Shown here piece by piece: positions 17,251 to 23,874 of a stretch of 28,096 nt of DNA; positions within the stretch are counted from its first letter, which is position 1; every line of letters starts with the position of its first letter. This DNA comes from an uncultured Muribaculaceae bacterium (GTDB lineage: Bacteria > Bacteroidota > Bacteroidia > Bacteroidales > Muribaculaceae), in contig CAJTYD010000036.1 in NCBI GenBank assembly GCA_910583775.1, forward strand, positions 1-28,096, read 5' to 3'. Position numbers and translations under genes: made by a program. The notes below the pieces were generated by a model, which had not been told where the DNA came from, did not search any database, and saw only the letters and a list, made by a program, of their open reading frames with translations.

Positions 17251-18215
17251 TTCTTGCGTCCGGTGAGTTTCTCGACGAGTTTGCGGAAGGGCTCGCGGGC
17301 CTCGTCGTCGAGCGACGTTCCTTTCAGGGCCGTTATGGCCTTGGAGGAATAGGAGGCAATGGCGGCACGGCATTTGTCGGAGATGCCGAGTTTCTCGTAG
17401 AGACGGGTCATGACCTTTACCTTCGTGTCGCCGGCAGGAAGGCTGATGGCGTCGCGCAAAGCCTTGGCCTCGGCGGTCTCCATGGCCAGACCGGTCAGCA
17501 TCAGGAACGATTTCTTGTTGTTGTTGATATCACCTCCGATGGGCTTGCCGAAAGTGGTTGAATCGCCGAATACGTCGAGCCAGTCATCCTGGATCTGGAA
17601 GGCGACTCCGAGCATCATGCCGTATTCATACATCTTCGAGGCATCCTTGTCGGAAGCTCCTCCGATGATAGCGCCGATCATTGCCGAACCGCCGAGAAGC
17701 GCGCCCGTCTTGTCCATGATCATGCGGATATAGTCATCGATGGTGACGTTGTCGGAATTCTCGAAGTCCATGTCGAGACGCTGGCCCTCATAGACACGGA
17801 TGGCCATGTCGTTGAATGTGTCGAGCACCTTGCGCAGTTTGTCGTCGGGCACTTCCGAAACAAGCTGAGTGGCGAGCGTAAGCATTGTGTCGCCCGAAAG
17901 GATTGCGGTGTTTACGTCCCATTTCGCATGAACCGACTGGCGACCGCGACGAACGTCGGAATTGTCCATCACGTCATCGTGAAGGAGGGTGAAATTATGG
18001 AACATCTCGAGGCCGGCCGCAGGGCGGTAGGCCTCCTCTTCCTTGGCTCCGAAAGCGTCGGCGGCCATTACGCAAAGCGTGGGACGAAGGCGTTTGCCTC
18101 CTGCTGACAGAGCGTATGCGATAGGCTCATATAGAGTAGAAAGCGCTCCTGACGGGAGTCGGAGGTCTCTGAGAGACTTCTCAACGAGCGCGGAATAGTC
18201 TGAAAAAGATTTCAT
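17247..18215 (-). CDS. Trans-polyprenyl diphosphate synthase
   Basis: The 322-residue protein has both aspartate-rich motifs: DDVMD (80-84, within FTLLHDDVMDNSDVRRGR) and DDWLD (about 210-214, within AFQIQDDWLDVFGD). It also has the substrate-binding GGKRLRP (39-45). It condenses isopentenyl diphosphate with an allylic diphosphate. Chain length (farnesyl, geranylgeranyl or longer) cannot be fixed from the residues before the first motif (Phe75, Thr76), so I give no symbol. The start overlaps the upstream lipoprotein stop (TAATG) and the stop overlaps the tatD start. Products could feed quinone or undecaprenyl carrier synthesis. Confidence 0.9.
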   Translation of the reverse strand: MKSFSDYSALVEKSLRDLRLPSGALSTLYEPIAYALSAGGKRLRPTLCVMAADAFGAKEEEAYRPAAGLEMFHNFTLLHDDVMDNSDVRRGRQSVHAKWDVNTAILSGDTMLTLATQLVSEVPDDKLRKVLDTFNDMAIRVYEGQRLDMDFENSDNVTIDDYIRMIMDKTGALLGGSAMIGAIIGGASDKDASKMYEYGMMLGVAFQIQDDWLDVFGDSTTFGKPIGGDINNNKKSFLMLTGLAMETAEAKALRDAISLPAGDTKVKVMTRLYEKLGISDKCRAAIASYSSKAITALKGTSLDDEAREPFRKLVEKLTGRKK

Positions 18216-18808
18216 TAATCGTAATTTATGAATTTATCATATATTTCTTTCGGCATGTCTCTGCCGTTGTCTGCCTTGAGAACAGTCTTGAAACCGATCA
18301 GGAACCTCTCGTAGGTATCGGGATCGCCGGCGCATGCTTTCTTGAATTCGGAAAGCTCCTTCTCCACATCCTCGGCCGACATGTTGTTGTCGCGGATCGT
18401 CTGCATGTATTCGAGCCCGAGCTGCAGGCCGAGTCCCTGCGGGTCTTCGGTGCCCCCCAAAGCGTAGATCTTCATTCTGTCGGCAAGCGAAAGCGCCGAG
18501 ACAAAGCGCTCGTATTCGGCGCCGAAAGCCTCGAGCTCCTCTCCCTTGTAGTTTTCGTAGGCGTAGGCTGTTGCCAAAGCAAGAGTGTCGATGCGGGAAC
18601 CCTCTACCCTTCCAAGGGCGGAAGCACAGATAAAGCGCGCCACTGAATCAGGGGTAGTGTTTTTCATCATATATGCCACTCGGCCTGAATCGCCTATACT
18701 TCCGAAATTCTCGGGGAAACCGTTCCCCGAATTCTTTCCCTTGCCGCCGCATGATGTCATAAGCGACAGTATTGCGAGGCAAAGCAAAGTCAAATAATAC
18801 CTTTTCAT
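18215..18808 (-). CDS. Lipoprotein of unknown function heading the polyprenyl synthase operon
   Basis: The 197-residue protein has a signal and lipobox (LSLMTSC, Cys20), a Gly/Asn-rich linker, and an all-helical domain with acidic, TPR-like spacing (DSVARFICASALGRVEG; FVSALSLADRMKIYALGG; SAEDVEKELSEFKKAC). I do not recognise a named family. The stop shares one base with the ATG of the synthase gene (TAATG), so the two are probably translated together. A -7-like box TAATTTTG (18904-18897 on minus) lies 89 nt upstream but lacks a well-spaced -33 TTTG. Confidence 0.75.
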   Translation of the reverse strand: MKRYYLTLLCLAILSLMTSCGGKGKNSGNGFPENFGSIGDSGRVAYMMKNTTPDSVARFICASALGRVEGSRIDTLALATAYAYENYKGEELEAFGAEYERFVSALSLADRMKIYALGGTEDPQGLGLQLGLEYMQTIRDNNMSAEDVEKELSEFKKACAGDPDTYERFLIGFKTVLKADNGRDMPKEIYDKFINYD

Positions 18809-19073
18809 AATCTTTATTGCTTGATGCGGATGCGGTCCTTAAGTGGGATCGCCGTTTATAAGTACGATAATTTACTTCACTTACTTAAATTTAGGGCAAA
18901 ATTAATAAAAAAACGACAAAATATATTGTCAATTCAAGGAAAAGCATTAACTTCGCGGTGTTAAAATTTGAAACGATAAGATAAAGAAACCTTATCCCGA
19001 TCAGGTTTTAGCGATCAAAATTCAGTTTAAATTATTAATATTCAATAACTTAAACGCAATTTTAGTCTTATTT

Positions 19074-19161
19074 GGAGTGATGCTCGAGTGGCTGAAGAGG
19101 CACGCCTGGAAAGCGTGTATACGCCAAAAGCGTATCCCGAGTTCGAATCTCGGTCACTCCG
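19074..19161 (+). tRNA. tRNA-Ser (anticodon GGA)
   Basis: The acceptor arms GGAGTGA (19074-19080) and TCACTCC (19154-19160) pair perfectly, with G19161 as discriminator and no encoded CCA. The anticodon stem CACGC/GCGTG holds the loop CTGGAAA with GGA at 19108-19110. A long variable arm (TACGC..GCGTA) and a GTTCGAATC T-loop mark it as a class II serine tRNA, reading UCC and UCU codons. Confidence 0.97.
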
Positions 19162-19169
19162 CTAAAACC

Positions 19170-19204
19170 AAATCCCGCAAGCAGTATTGCCTGCGGGATT
19201 TTTT
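19170..19204 (+). terminator. Intrinsic terminator after tRNA-Ser
   Basis: AAATCCCGCA (19170-19179) pairs with TGCGGGATTT (19192-19201), with a small extra GCA/TGC stem inside, and six Ts end at 19204. It lies 8 nt after the tRNA and 17 nt before the zeta-like gene, which therefore needs its own promoter or readthrough. Confidence 0.85.
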
Positions 19205-19221
19205 GCCATATAACATATAAG

Positions 19222-19794
19222 ATGACAAAACCGACATTATATATAATCGCAGGATGTAATGGAGCCGGCAAGACAACAGCTTCCTATTCAGTCTTACCGG
19301 ATCTATTGGAGTGTCGGGAATTTGTCAATGCAGATGAAATAGCAAAAGGTCTTTCCCCATTCAATCCGGCCTCTGTTGCTATTGAAGCCGGGAAACTGAT
19401 GCTTCAACGGATTGATTTACTTTTAAGTCAAGAAAAGACTTTTGCAATAGAGACTACTCTTGCCACCCGTAGCTATGCATCTTTGGTAAGGAGAGCACAT
19501 AAGCGCGGTTATAATGTTGTGCTTTTGTTCTTCTGGCTTCCTTCTCCTGAGATGGCTGTTGCACGCGTTGCAAAACGAGTAAGCGAAGGAGGTCATGATA
19601 TCCCGACCGAAACAATTTATCGACGTTATTGGTTAGGATTACAGAATTTCTTCAATATCTTCATTCCGATTGTGGATAGCTGGATGTTTTTCAATAACGG
19701 GAATAAATCACATTTAATTGCCAACAATAATGCAATTATGGATTTGGAACAATTTTCTAAAATTAAAGAATCATGTCAGAGCAAGAAGAAATAA
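19222..19794 (+). CDS. Zeta-toxin-like P-loop kinase
   Basis: The 190-residue protein starts with a beta strand and Walker A motif, LYIIAGCNGAGKTT (G11-T18). Next comes FVNADEIAKGLSPFNP, matching the substrate-site Asp of zeta/PezT kinases, then FAIETTLATRSYASLV. The VAKRVSEGGHDIPTETIYRRY segment fits the Arg-rich lid that contacts ATP. Canonical zeta toxins phosphorylate UDP-N-acetylglucosamine and block wall synthesis; this belongs to the short predicted-ATPase branch, whose substrate is not established. Its last 22 nt overlap a 60-codon gene that may be its antidote. Base composition is visibly more AT-rich than the genes to its left, and it lies directly beside a tRNA terminator, which hints at acquisition. 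Confidence 0.8.
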   Translation: MTKPTLYIIAGCNGAGKTTASYSVLPDLLECREFVNADEIAKGLSPFNPASVAIEAGKLMLQRIDLLLSQEKTFAIETTLATRSYASLVRRAHKRGYNVVLLFFWLPSPEMAVARVAKRVSEGGHDIPTETIYRRYWLGLQNFFNIFIPIVDSWMFFNNGNKSHLIANNNAIMDLEQFSKIKESCQSKKK

Positions 19795-19982
19795 TATTAT
19801 TTGATAAAATATCAAAAGGATTGAAGCATTCATACGAGACATTGCTTAGACGCAAGGCGGCGCTCGGTCAAGATATGGTGATAACTGATGCTAATGGCCA
19901 GCCACTCGTTGTGTCCGCCGCAGACTTACTTGCCCAAAGAGAAGAAGAGAAATAAAACCGGCATGAATAGAATCATGTCAGA
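19767..19982 (+). repeat. 14-bp direct repeats bracketing the small partner gene
   Basis: AGAATCATGTCAGA occurs at 19767-19780 (containing the ATG of the 60-codon gene) and again at 19969-19982, just after it. The second copy opens only MSELK and a stop. The repeats are 202 bp apart and neatly bracket the small gene. Confidence 0.7.
19773..19955 (+). CDS. Small acidic/charged partner of the zeta-like protein (possible antitoxin)
   Basis: The 60-residue product (MSEQEEIILFDKISKGLKHS ... VITDANGQPLVVSAADLLAQ) overlaps the kinase gene by 22 nt in another frame, so the two are almost surely coexpressed. It has a helical N-terminal half with basic residues (LLRRKAALGQ) and an acidic C-terminus. 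I see no DNA-binding motif and no resemblance to epsilon or PezA antitoxins. Calling it an antitoxin rests only on size and overlap. The gene order, toxin first, differs from classical epsilon-zeta. Confidence 0.65.
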   Translation: MSEQEEIILFDKISKGLKHSYETLLRRKAALGQDMVITDANGQPLVVSAADLLAQREEEK

Positions 19983-20023
19983 ATTGAAATAAATATCAAG
20001 GACATAATTCAATAAAGGCTTTG

Positions 20024-20506
20024 TCAGAGTAAAAGCTCCATGTCGGTGACGTCGAGCCAGCGGTTGAATTTGCGGCCTACTTCCCGGAAGCGGGATACTG
20101 CCTCGAAACCGAGCTTTTCATGGAAGGCGATGCTGCGTTCATTGTCGGAGGTGATGCAGGCTATCAGCGAATGCACTCCCATTCTCCGGCATTCCTCGAT
20201 CATACGCTTCATCAATACGGTTCCCACTCCCCTTCCCTCGGCTTCAGGCGATACATATACCGTGGTCTCCATCGTGGTCGAATAGGCGGCGCGTATCTTC
20301 CAGGGATGCGCATAACTATAGCCCATTACACTTCCAGCCTCCTCATATACAAGATAGGGACAATGTTCCGAAATCTCCCTTATCCTGCGCTTCATCTCTT
20401 CAACCTCCACAGGCCGCTCCTCGAAGCTGACCGTGCTTTCGGACACAAACGGATTATATATACCGCATATTTCCGCCGCATCCTCTTCCTTTACCTTTCT
20501 AATCAT
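20024..20506 (-). CDS. GNAT N-acetyltransferase, phosphinothricin/methionine-sulfoximine acetyltransferase-like
   Basis: The 160-residue protein matches the Pat/MddA branch of GNAT enzymes. It has the N-terminal IYNPFVSESTVSFEERPVEVEEM, the acetyl-CoA loop VSPEAEGRGVGTVLM (R/QxxGxG/A) and the C-terminal TSDNERSIAFHEKLGFE. Such enzymes acetylate the amino group of glutamate analogues or methionine derivatives using acetyl-CoA; the natural substrate here is unknown. It stands alone on the minus strand between the zeta-like pair and the Sel1 gene. Length is standard and motif residues are intact. Confidence 0.87.
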   Translation of the reverse strand: MIRKVKEEDAAEICGIYNPFVSESTVSFEERPVEVEEMKRRIREISEHCPYLVYEEAGSVMGYSYAHPWKIRAAYSTTMETTVYVSPEAEGRGVGTVLMKRMIEECRRMGVHSLIACITSDNERSIAFHEKLGFEAVSRFREVGRKFNRWLDVTDMELLL

Positions 20507-20552
20507 CTTAAATACAATTAAAGAGCTTCAAAAAGCTGATTACCTAAATAAT

Positions 20553-20578
20553 GTTGAGCCCATTTCCATGAGCTCAAC
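20553..20578 (-). terminator. Possible weak terminator of the Sel1-repeat gene
   Basis: GTTGAGC (20553-20559) pairs with GCTCAAC (20572-20578), with a further CAT/ATG pairing inside. On the minus strand the tail is ATTATTT, only moderately T-rich. It lies 20 nt past the stop of the leftward Sel1 gene. Confidence 0.45.
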
Positions 20579-20597
20579 AAATTATTCGAGATTCTGT

Positions 20598-21602
20598 TCA
20601 ATCGGCTGAAAGCATCTCCTTTATTTTCGCCGGATCGGGTTTAGGCAGCTTCGATGCCTGCGCTCTATAATTCTTCGCCTTTGCAGCATCGGCCTGCGAG
20701 CCGGAAGCCTCAAGAATATCGGCGAGCTTCAACATAGCATCCGCTTTTACCATCGGGTCTACTTTCTCTTTAGTATCGACCACTTTGGTAAGATACGAAA
20801 TGGCCTCAGGTGTATTCCTGGCGATAGTCTCACCGGTTGAATACTTCACTCCTAATGCATATTGCGCCAGCGGCATTCCCTGGTCGGCGGCTTTCCGATA
20901 ATAGCTTTCCGCAATGCCGAGATCTTTCGGCTGTCCTTTTCCATACTCGTATGCATCGCCAAGGATCATGCATGCATTAAGTTCGCCGTTATTAGCCGCC
21001 CGTTTCAAATACTCAAAGGATTTATCCATATCCTTCGCCGTACCGATTCCCATACGATAAAGGAACGCGAGAAACGCCTGGGCCTTTGCCGTGACTCTCA
21101 TTTGCTCAAAGTAGGAGGCTTCGGAATCAGCAAGAGTCCTCGTTTTAATCACTGAATTGGCGGCCTGTTCAGCATAACTGAAAGCCTTTGCCGGATCTCT
21201 CGGCACCCCCAGTCCTTTCAGATAAAGGGTTGCGAGATCGAACATCCCGGCCTGATTGCCTTGCTGAGCGGCCTGCTCGAAGAGGCTCGCGGCTTTTGCG
21301 GGATCTTTATCCACTCCTTCGCCGTTGAGATAGGCTCCGCCCAAATTGACCATAGCGTTGTCGTTGCCTCGGTCTGCCGACTGCCGGAACCAGTAAACGG
21401 CCTTCGCCAGATCCTTCTCCACACCTGATCCTCTCTTATAGACGAGCCCAAGTGTATTCTGGGCAATCACATTCCCATCCTTTGCATATTGCTCAAGTTT
21501 AGGGGAATACTTCATGGCGTTGATAATATCGGCAAACTCGTCTGCCTTCGAGATGAAAGCCACCGAGATCATCGCTGCTAAAATAATAAATATCTTTCTC
21601 AT
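20598..21602 (-). CDS. Exported Sel1-like (TPR-like) repeat protein
   Basis: A signal peptide (MRKIFIILAAMISVAFISKA) precedes about six Sel1-like repeats of about 36 residues in the 334-residue product. Typical units are AQNTLGLVYKRGSGVEKDLAKAVYWFRQSADRG and ACMILGDAYEYGKGQPKDLGIAESYYRKAADQG. One unit (about 135-165) is degenerate. Sel1 repeats form helical solenoids that act as protein-binding scaffolds; here it would work in the periplasm, but no partner can be named. The leader carries two mutually exclusive hairpins (21638-21702), suggesting possible attenuation. Confidence 0.85.
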   Translation of the reverse strand: MRKIFIILAAMISVAFISKADEFADIINAMKYSPKLEQYAKDGNVIAQNTLGLVYKRGSGVEKDLAKAVYWFRQSADRGNDNAMVNLGGAYLNGEGVDKDPAKAASLFEQAAQQGNQAGMFDLATLYLKGLGVPRDPAKAFSYAEQAANSVIKTRTLADSEASYFEQMRVTAKAQAFLAFLYRMGIGTAKDMDKSFEYLKRAANNGELNACMILGDAYEYGKGQPKDLGIAESYYRKAADQGMPLAQYALGVKYSTGETIARNTPEAISYLTKVVDTKEKVDPMVKADAMLKLADILEASGSQADAAKAKNYRAQASKLPKPDPAKIKEMLSAD

Positions 21603-21637
21603 ATATTCAGGTATTTGTTAAAGCATCTGTCAAAATA

Positions 21638-21702
21638 CTCCCCTCTTCAAAGAAGAAAGGGGAGGCTGTGCCAGACAGCTCATAAAAAGACACAGCCTCC
21701 CC
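21638..21702 (-). promoter_or_regulatory. Competing hairpins in the Sel1 gene leader (attenuator-like)
   Basis: GGGGAGGCTGTG (21659-21670) pairs perfectly with CACAGCCTCCCC (21691-21702). The same GGGGAG (21659-21664) can instead pair with CTCCCC (21638-21643), extended by CTTC/GAAG. On the minus strand the 12-bp stem comes first and is followed by TTTCTTCTTT, so it resembles a terminator whose stem is challenged by the later one. Confidence 0.5.
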
Positions 21703-21829
21703 CGGACAGCTCCGGATACGTGGATTCGTCTTAGGAGATCCGAAGCAATTTAATTTCATATCTTTTCGCGGGTTAAGTTAATAAATTAATTTCACATAGA
21801 CATCATCTTGCAGCAAAAAAGCGTTTGAT

Positions 21830-21863
21830 TTTGTATATCATATCGGAAAAAGCCTTAATTTTG
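21830..21863 (+). promoter_or_regulatory. Promoter for lplA
   Basis: TTTG (21830-21833), a 22-nt spacer and TAATTTTG (21856-21863). The -7 box is a perfect match but the spacer is 2-3 nt longer than usual. Transcription from about 21870 would place the REP-like palindrome within the 85-nt leader. Confidence 0.55.
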
Positions 21864-21889
21864 CAACGCGACACATGGGATTATACCTC

Positions 21890-21914
21890 GGACGCACGAA
21901 CCGTGCGTCCCTAC
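21890..21914. repeat. REP-like palindrome with GTCCCTAC tail (copy 2)
   Basis: GGACGCACG (21890-21898) and CGTGCGTCC (21902-21910) form a perfect 9-bp stem with a 3-nt loop, followed by CTAC. The tail matches copy 1 at 3572-3593 while the stem sequence differs. The window's last six bases, GGACGC (28091-28096), repeat the start of this stem and may be the edge of another copy. Confidence 0.55.
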
Positions 21915-21954
21915 CATGCCTCGAACACATTAAACTCGAAATACAGTATAAAAC

Positions 21955-22974
21955 ATGAAACACATAGCTTTTCCGGAACATATCGACTATCTTCACCGTC
22001 GTCTTCCTTTTTTCCTCGCGCTTGAGGAATGGGCAGCCCGCGAAATGCCTGCCGGCGACTATTTTTTCTCCTGGCAGGTAGATCCGACCGTGATCTGCGG
22101 GCGCAACCAGGAGATTGCAAAAGAGGTGAACCTTGCCTACTGCCGCGAACACGGCATTGATGTGGTGCGCCGGCGAAGCGGCGGCGGATGCGTCTTCGCC
22201 GACAGGCAGAACTTTATGTTCTCGTTTATAACGGCCAGTGACAAAGTTACCGAAGTCTTTGCCCACTATGTCGAAATGATTGCAGGAGCCCTGCGTGAAA
22301 TAGGAATCAACGCCATAGGCACAGGCCGCAACGACATAACAATCAACGACAAAAAGGTTTCAGGAAACGCCTTCTACCATATCCCGAGCCGAAGCATCGC
22401 TCACGGCACCATGCTCTATGACTTCGATCCCACTCATCTCGCCAACGCAATAACTCCGAACAAGGCCAAGCTCGAGTCAAAGGGAGTGAAATCCGTCCCG
22501 ATGCGCGTCACATGCCTGAAGAATGAAGGGATCTCCCTCTGTCCCGACGAGTTCAACAGCTACATGATCGGGAGCATTACCGACGGCGACCCGTATATTC
22601 TTACCGATGAAGATGTCAAGGCAGTGGAAAGGATCGAGCAGACATATTATGATCCGACATTCATGAGGATAAATGCCGAGAGCGGTAAAGCTGCCGACGG
22701 CAACCACGTGATATACCGGACATTCATCAACGGCCTCGGAGAATTCTGCGTGGAATATGACCGCGATCCGGCCACGGATACGATTCACGGATTCCGCATC
22801 TCCGGCGATTTCTTCATGAAAGAGGATGTAGAGGAGAAACTCTGCCGTCCGTTCGAGGGAGTGAGCTGCTCTCCCCGCAGTCTGCGCGAGACAATAAAAA
22901 AGATAAGCCCGGAAAACGTAATTCCCGGGCTTACCTCAGATCTTCTGTATTCAGTGTGCGTCAAAGACGCTTAA
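21955..22974 (+). CDS. lplA: Lipoate-protein ligase A
   Basis: The 339-residue protein carries the biotin/lipoyl ligase fold motifs: RRRSGGGCVF (72-80) for lipoyl-adenylate binding, GTGRNDITINDKKVSGNAF with the catalytic Lys near 133, and HGTMLYDFD. A C-terminal accessory domain (about 240-339) matches long-form LplA. It attaches free lipoate through lipoyl-AMP to E2 subunits and GcvH in the cytosol. It has its own promoter and converges with rfbD, ending 15 nt from that gene's stop. Its last codons contain the hairpin that appears to end rfbA-rfbD transcription. Confidence 0.92.
   Translation: MKHIAFPEHIDYLHRRLPFFLALEEWAAREMPAGDYFFSWQVDPTVICGRNQEIAKEVNLAYCREHGIDVVRRRSGGGCVFADRQNFMFSFITASDKVTEVFAHYVEMIAGALREIGINAIGTGRNDITINDKKVSGNAFYHIPSRSIAHGTMLYDFDPTHLANAITPNKAKLESKGVKSVPMRVTCLKNEGISLCPDEFNSYMIGSITDGDPYILTDEDVKAVERIEQTYYDPTFMRINAESGKAADGNHVIYRTFINGLGEFCVEYDRDPATDTIHGFRISGDFFMKEDVEEKLCRPFEGVSCSPRSLRETIKKISPENVIPGLTSDLLYSVCVKDA
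22896..22933 (-). terminator. Terminator of rfbA-rfbD located inside the lplA coding sequence
   Basis: TAAGCCCGG (22904-22912) and CCGGGCTTA (22925-22933) form a 9-bp stem. On the minus strand it is followed by TCTTTTTTATTG (A-run 22896-22901 on plus). It lies 57 nt beyond the rfbD stop and codes on the plus strand for part of the LplA C-terminus. It cannot serve lplA, since the T-run is on the other side. Confidence 0.75.
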
Positions 22975-22989
22975 AATCCAAACACACTC

Positions 22990-23862
22990 TTAACTTTCGG
23001 CGGCCTTGATGTTGGCGATGCAGCGGCGCAGGGAATCGGTCCAATAGGGCACCCTGCGTCCGAAAATCTCCTTATACTTTGTCTTGTCGAGAACAGAATA
23101 TGAAGGCCTCTTCACTTTCGAGGGGAATTCATCGGAGTGACATGGCTGAATGTCGCATTCTTTGTTGCCGGCCATTTCAGCAATCATCTTCGTAAAATCA
23201 TACCATGAGCAGACGCCCTCGTTCGAATAATGGTAGATACCCTCGTTTCCGGCCATGCGTCGGTTCTCGACAATATCGAAAATGGCGTCGGCGAGATCCT
23301 GGGCGTAGGTCGGAGTGCCCGTCTGGTCAAAAACTACCTTGAGCTCCGGCTTGGTCGATGTCAGATTCAGCATCGTCTTCACAAAATTCTTCCCATATTC
23401 CGAATAGAGCCATGCCGTGCGGAAAATCAAAGATTTGGCGCCGCTTTCGGCAATAGCCTGCTCCCCGTGCAGCTTGGTGAGCCCATAGACCCCGGTCGGC
23501 GTTCCTTTCTGGTCCTCGCGGCAGGGAACGTTATACGGCTCTTTGCCGAAAACATAGTCGGTCGAGACCTGAATAAGCCAGCCGTCGTTCTGTTTCACAG
23601 CCTCGGCGAGATTCCTCACCGCCTCCGCATTCAGCTTCTCGGCAAAATCAAAGTCATCCTCCGCCTTATCCACGTTTGTATATGCGGCGCAGTTGACGAT
23701 GACGTCGATCCCGTTGTCTTTAACCATCCGGGCAACGGCTCCGGAATCGGTGATGTCGAGCTCCGAGACATCGGTAAATATGTAATTGTCGGCGGAACCG
23801 GAAGCGGCATTGCGCATGCAGTTTCCGAGCTGTCCGTTAGCGCCCGTAACAAGTATATTCAT
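22990..23862 (-). CDS. rfbD: dTDP-4-dehydrorhamnose reductase
   Basis: The 290-residue short-chain dehydrogenase has the N-terminal nucleotide-binding motif MNILVTGANGQLGNCM, then DVIVNCAAYTNVDKAEDD, the catalytic VSTDYVFGK and VYGLTKLHGEQ (YxxxK), and RTAWLYSEYGKNFVKTML. It makes the last step to dTDP-L-rhamnose, reducing the 4-keto sugar with NAD(P)H. It lies 12 nt downstream of rfbA on the same strand and ends at the terminator inside lplA. The epimerase (rfbC) and dehydratase (rfbB) are not in the window. Confidence 0.93.
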   Translation of the reverse strand: MNILVTGANGQLGNCMRNAASGSADNYIFTDVSELDITDSGAVARMVKDNGIDVIVNCAAYTNVDKAEDDFDFAEKLNAEAVRNLAEAVKQNDGWLIQVSTDYVFGKEPYNVPCREDQKGTPTGVYGLTKLHGEQAIAESGAKSLIFRTAWLYSEYGKNFVKTMLNLTSTKPELKVVFDQTGTPTYAQDLADAIFDIVENRRMAGNEGIYHYSNEGVCSWYDFTKMIAEMAGNKECDIQPCHSDEFPSKVKRPSYSVLDKTKYKEIFGRRVPYWTDSLRRCIANIKAAES

Positions 23863-23874
23863 TTTAAATATCAG

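Larger units (their letters stand above)
21603..21954. other. Divergent intergenic region between the Sel1 gene and lplA
   Basis: No ORF here looks coding. It holds a 12-bp stem (21659-21670 with 21691-21702), a competing upstream stem (21638-21664), a small CCGGA/TCCGG hairpin (21702-21715), a rightward promoter (21830-21863) and a REP-like palindrome (21890-21914). No convincing leftward promoter for the Sel1 gene is visible. Confidence 0.6.

Noticed and set aside
17251..17373. Longer TatD with an N-terminal extension from 17373
   Set aside because: The extension lies inside the polyprenyl synthetase gene and the HxH motif sits at the start of the shorter form, as in the family.
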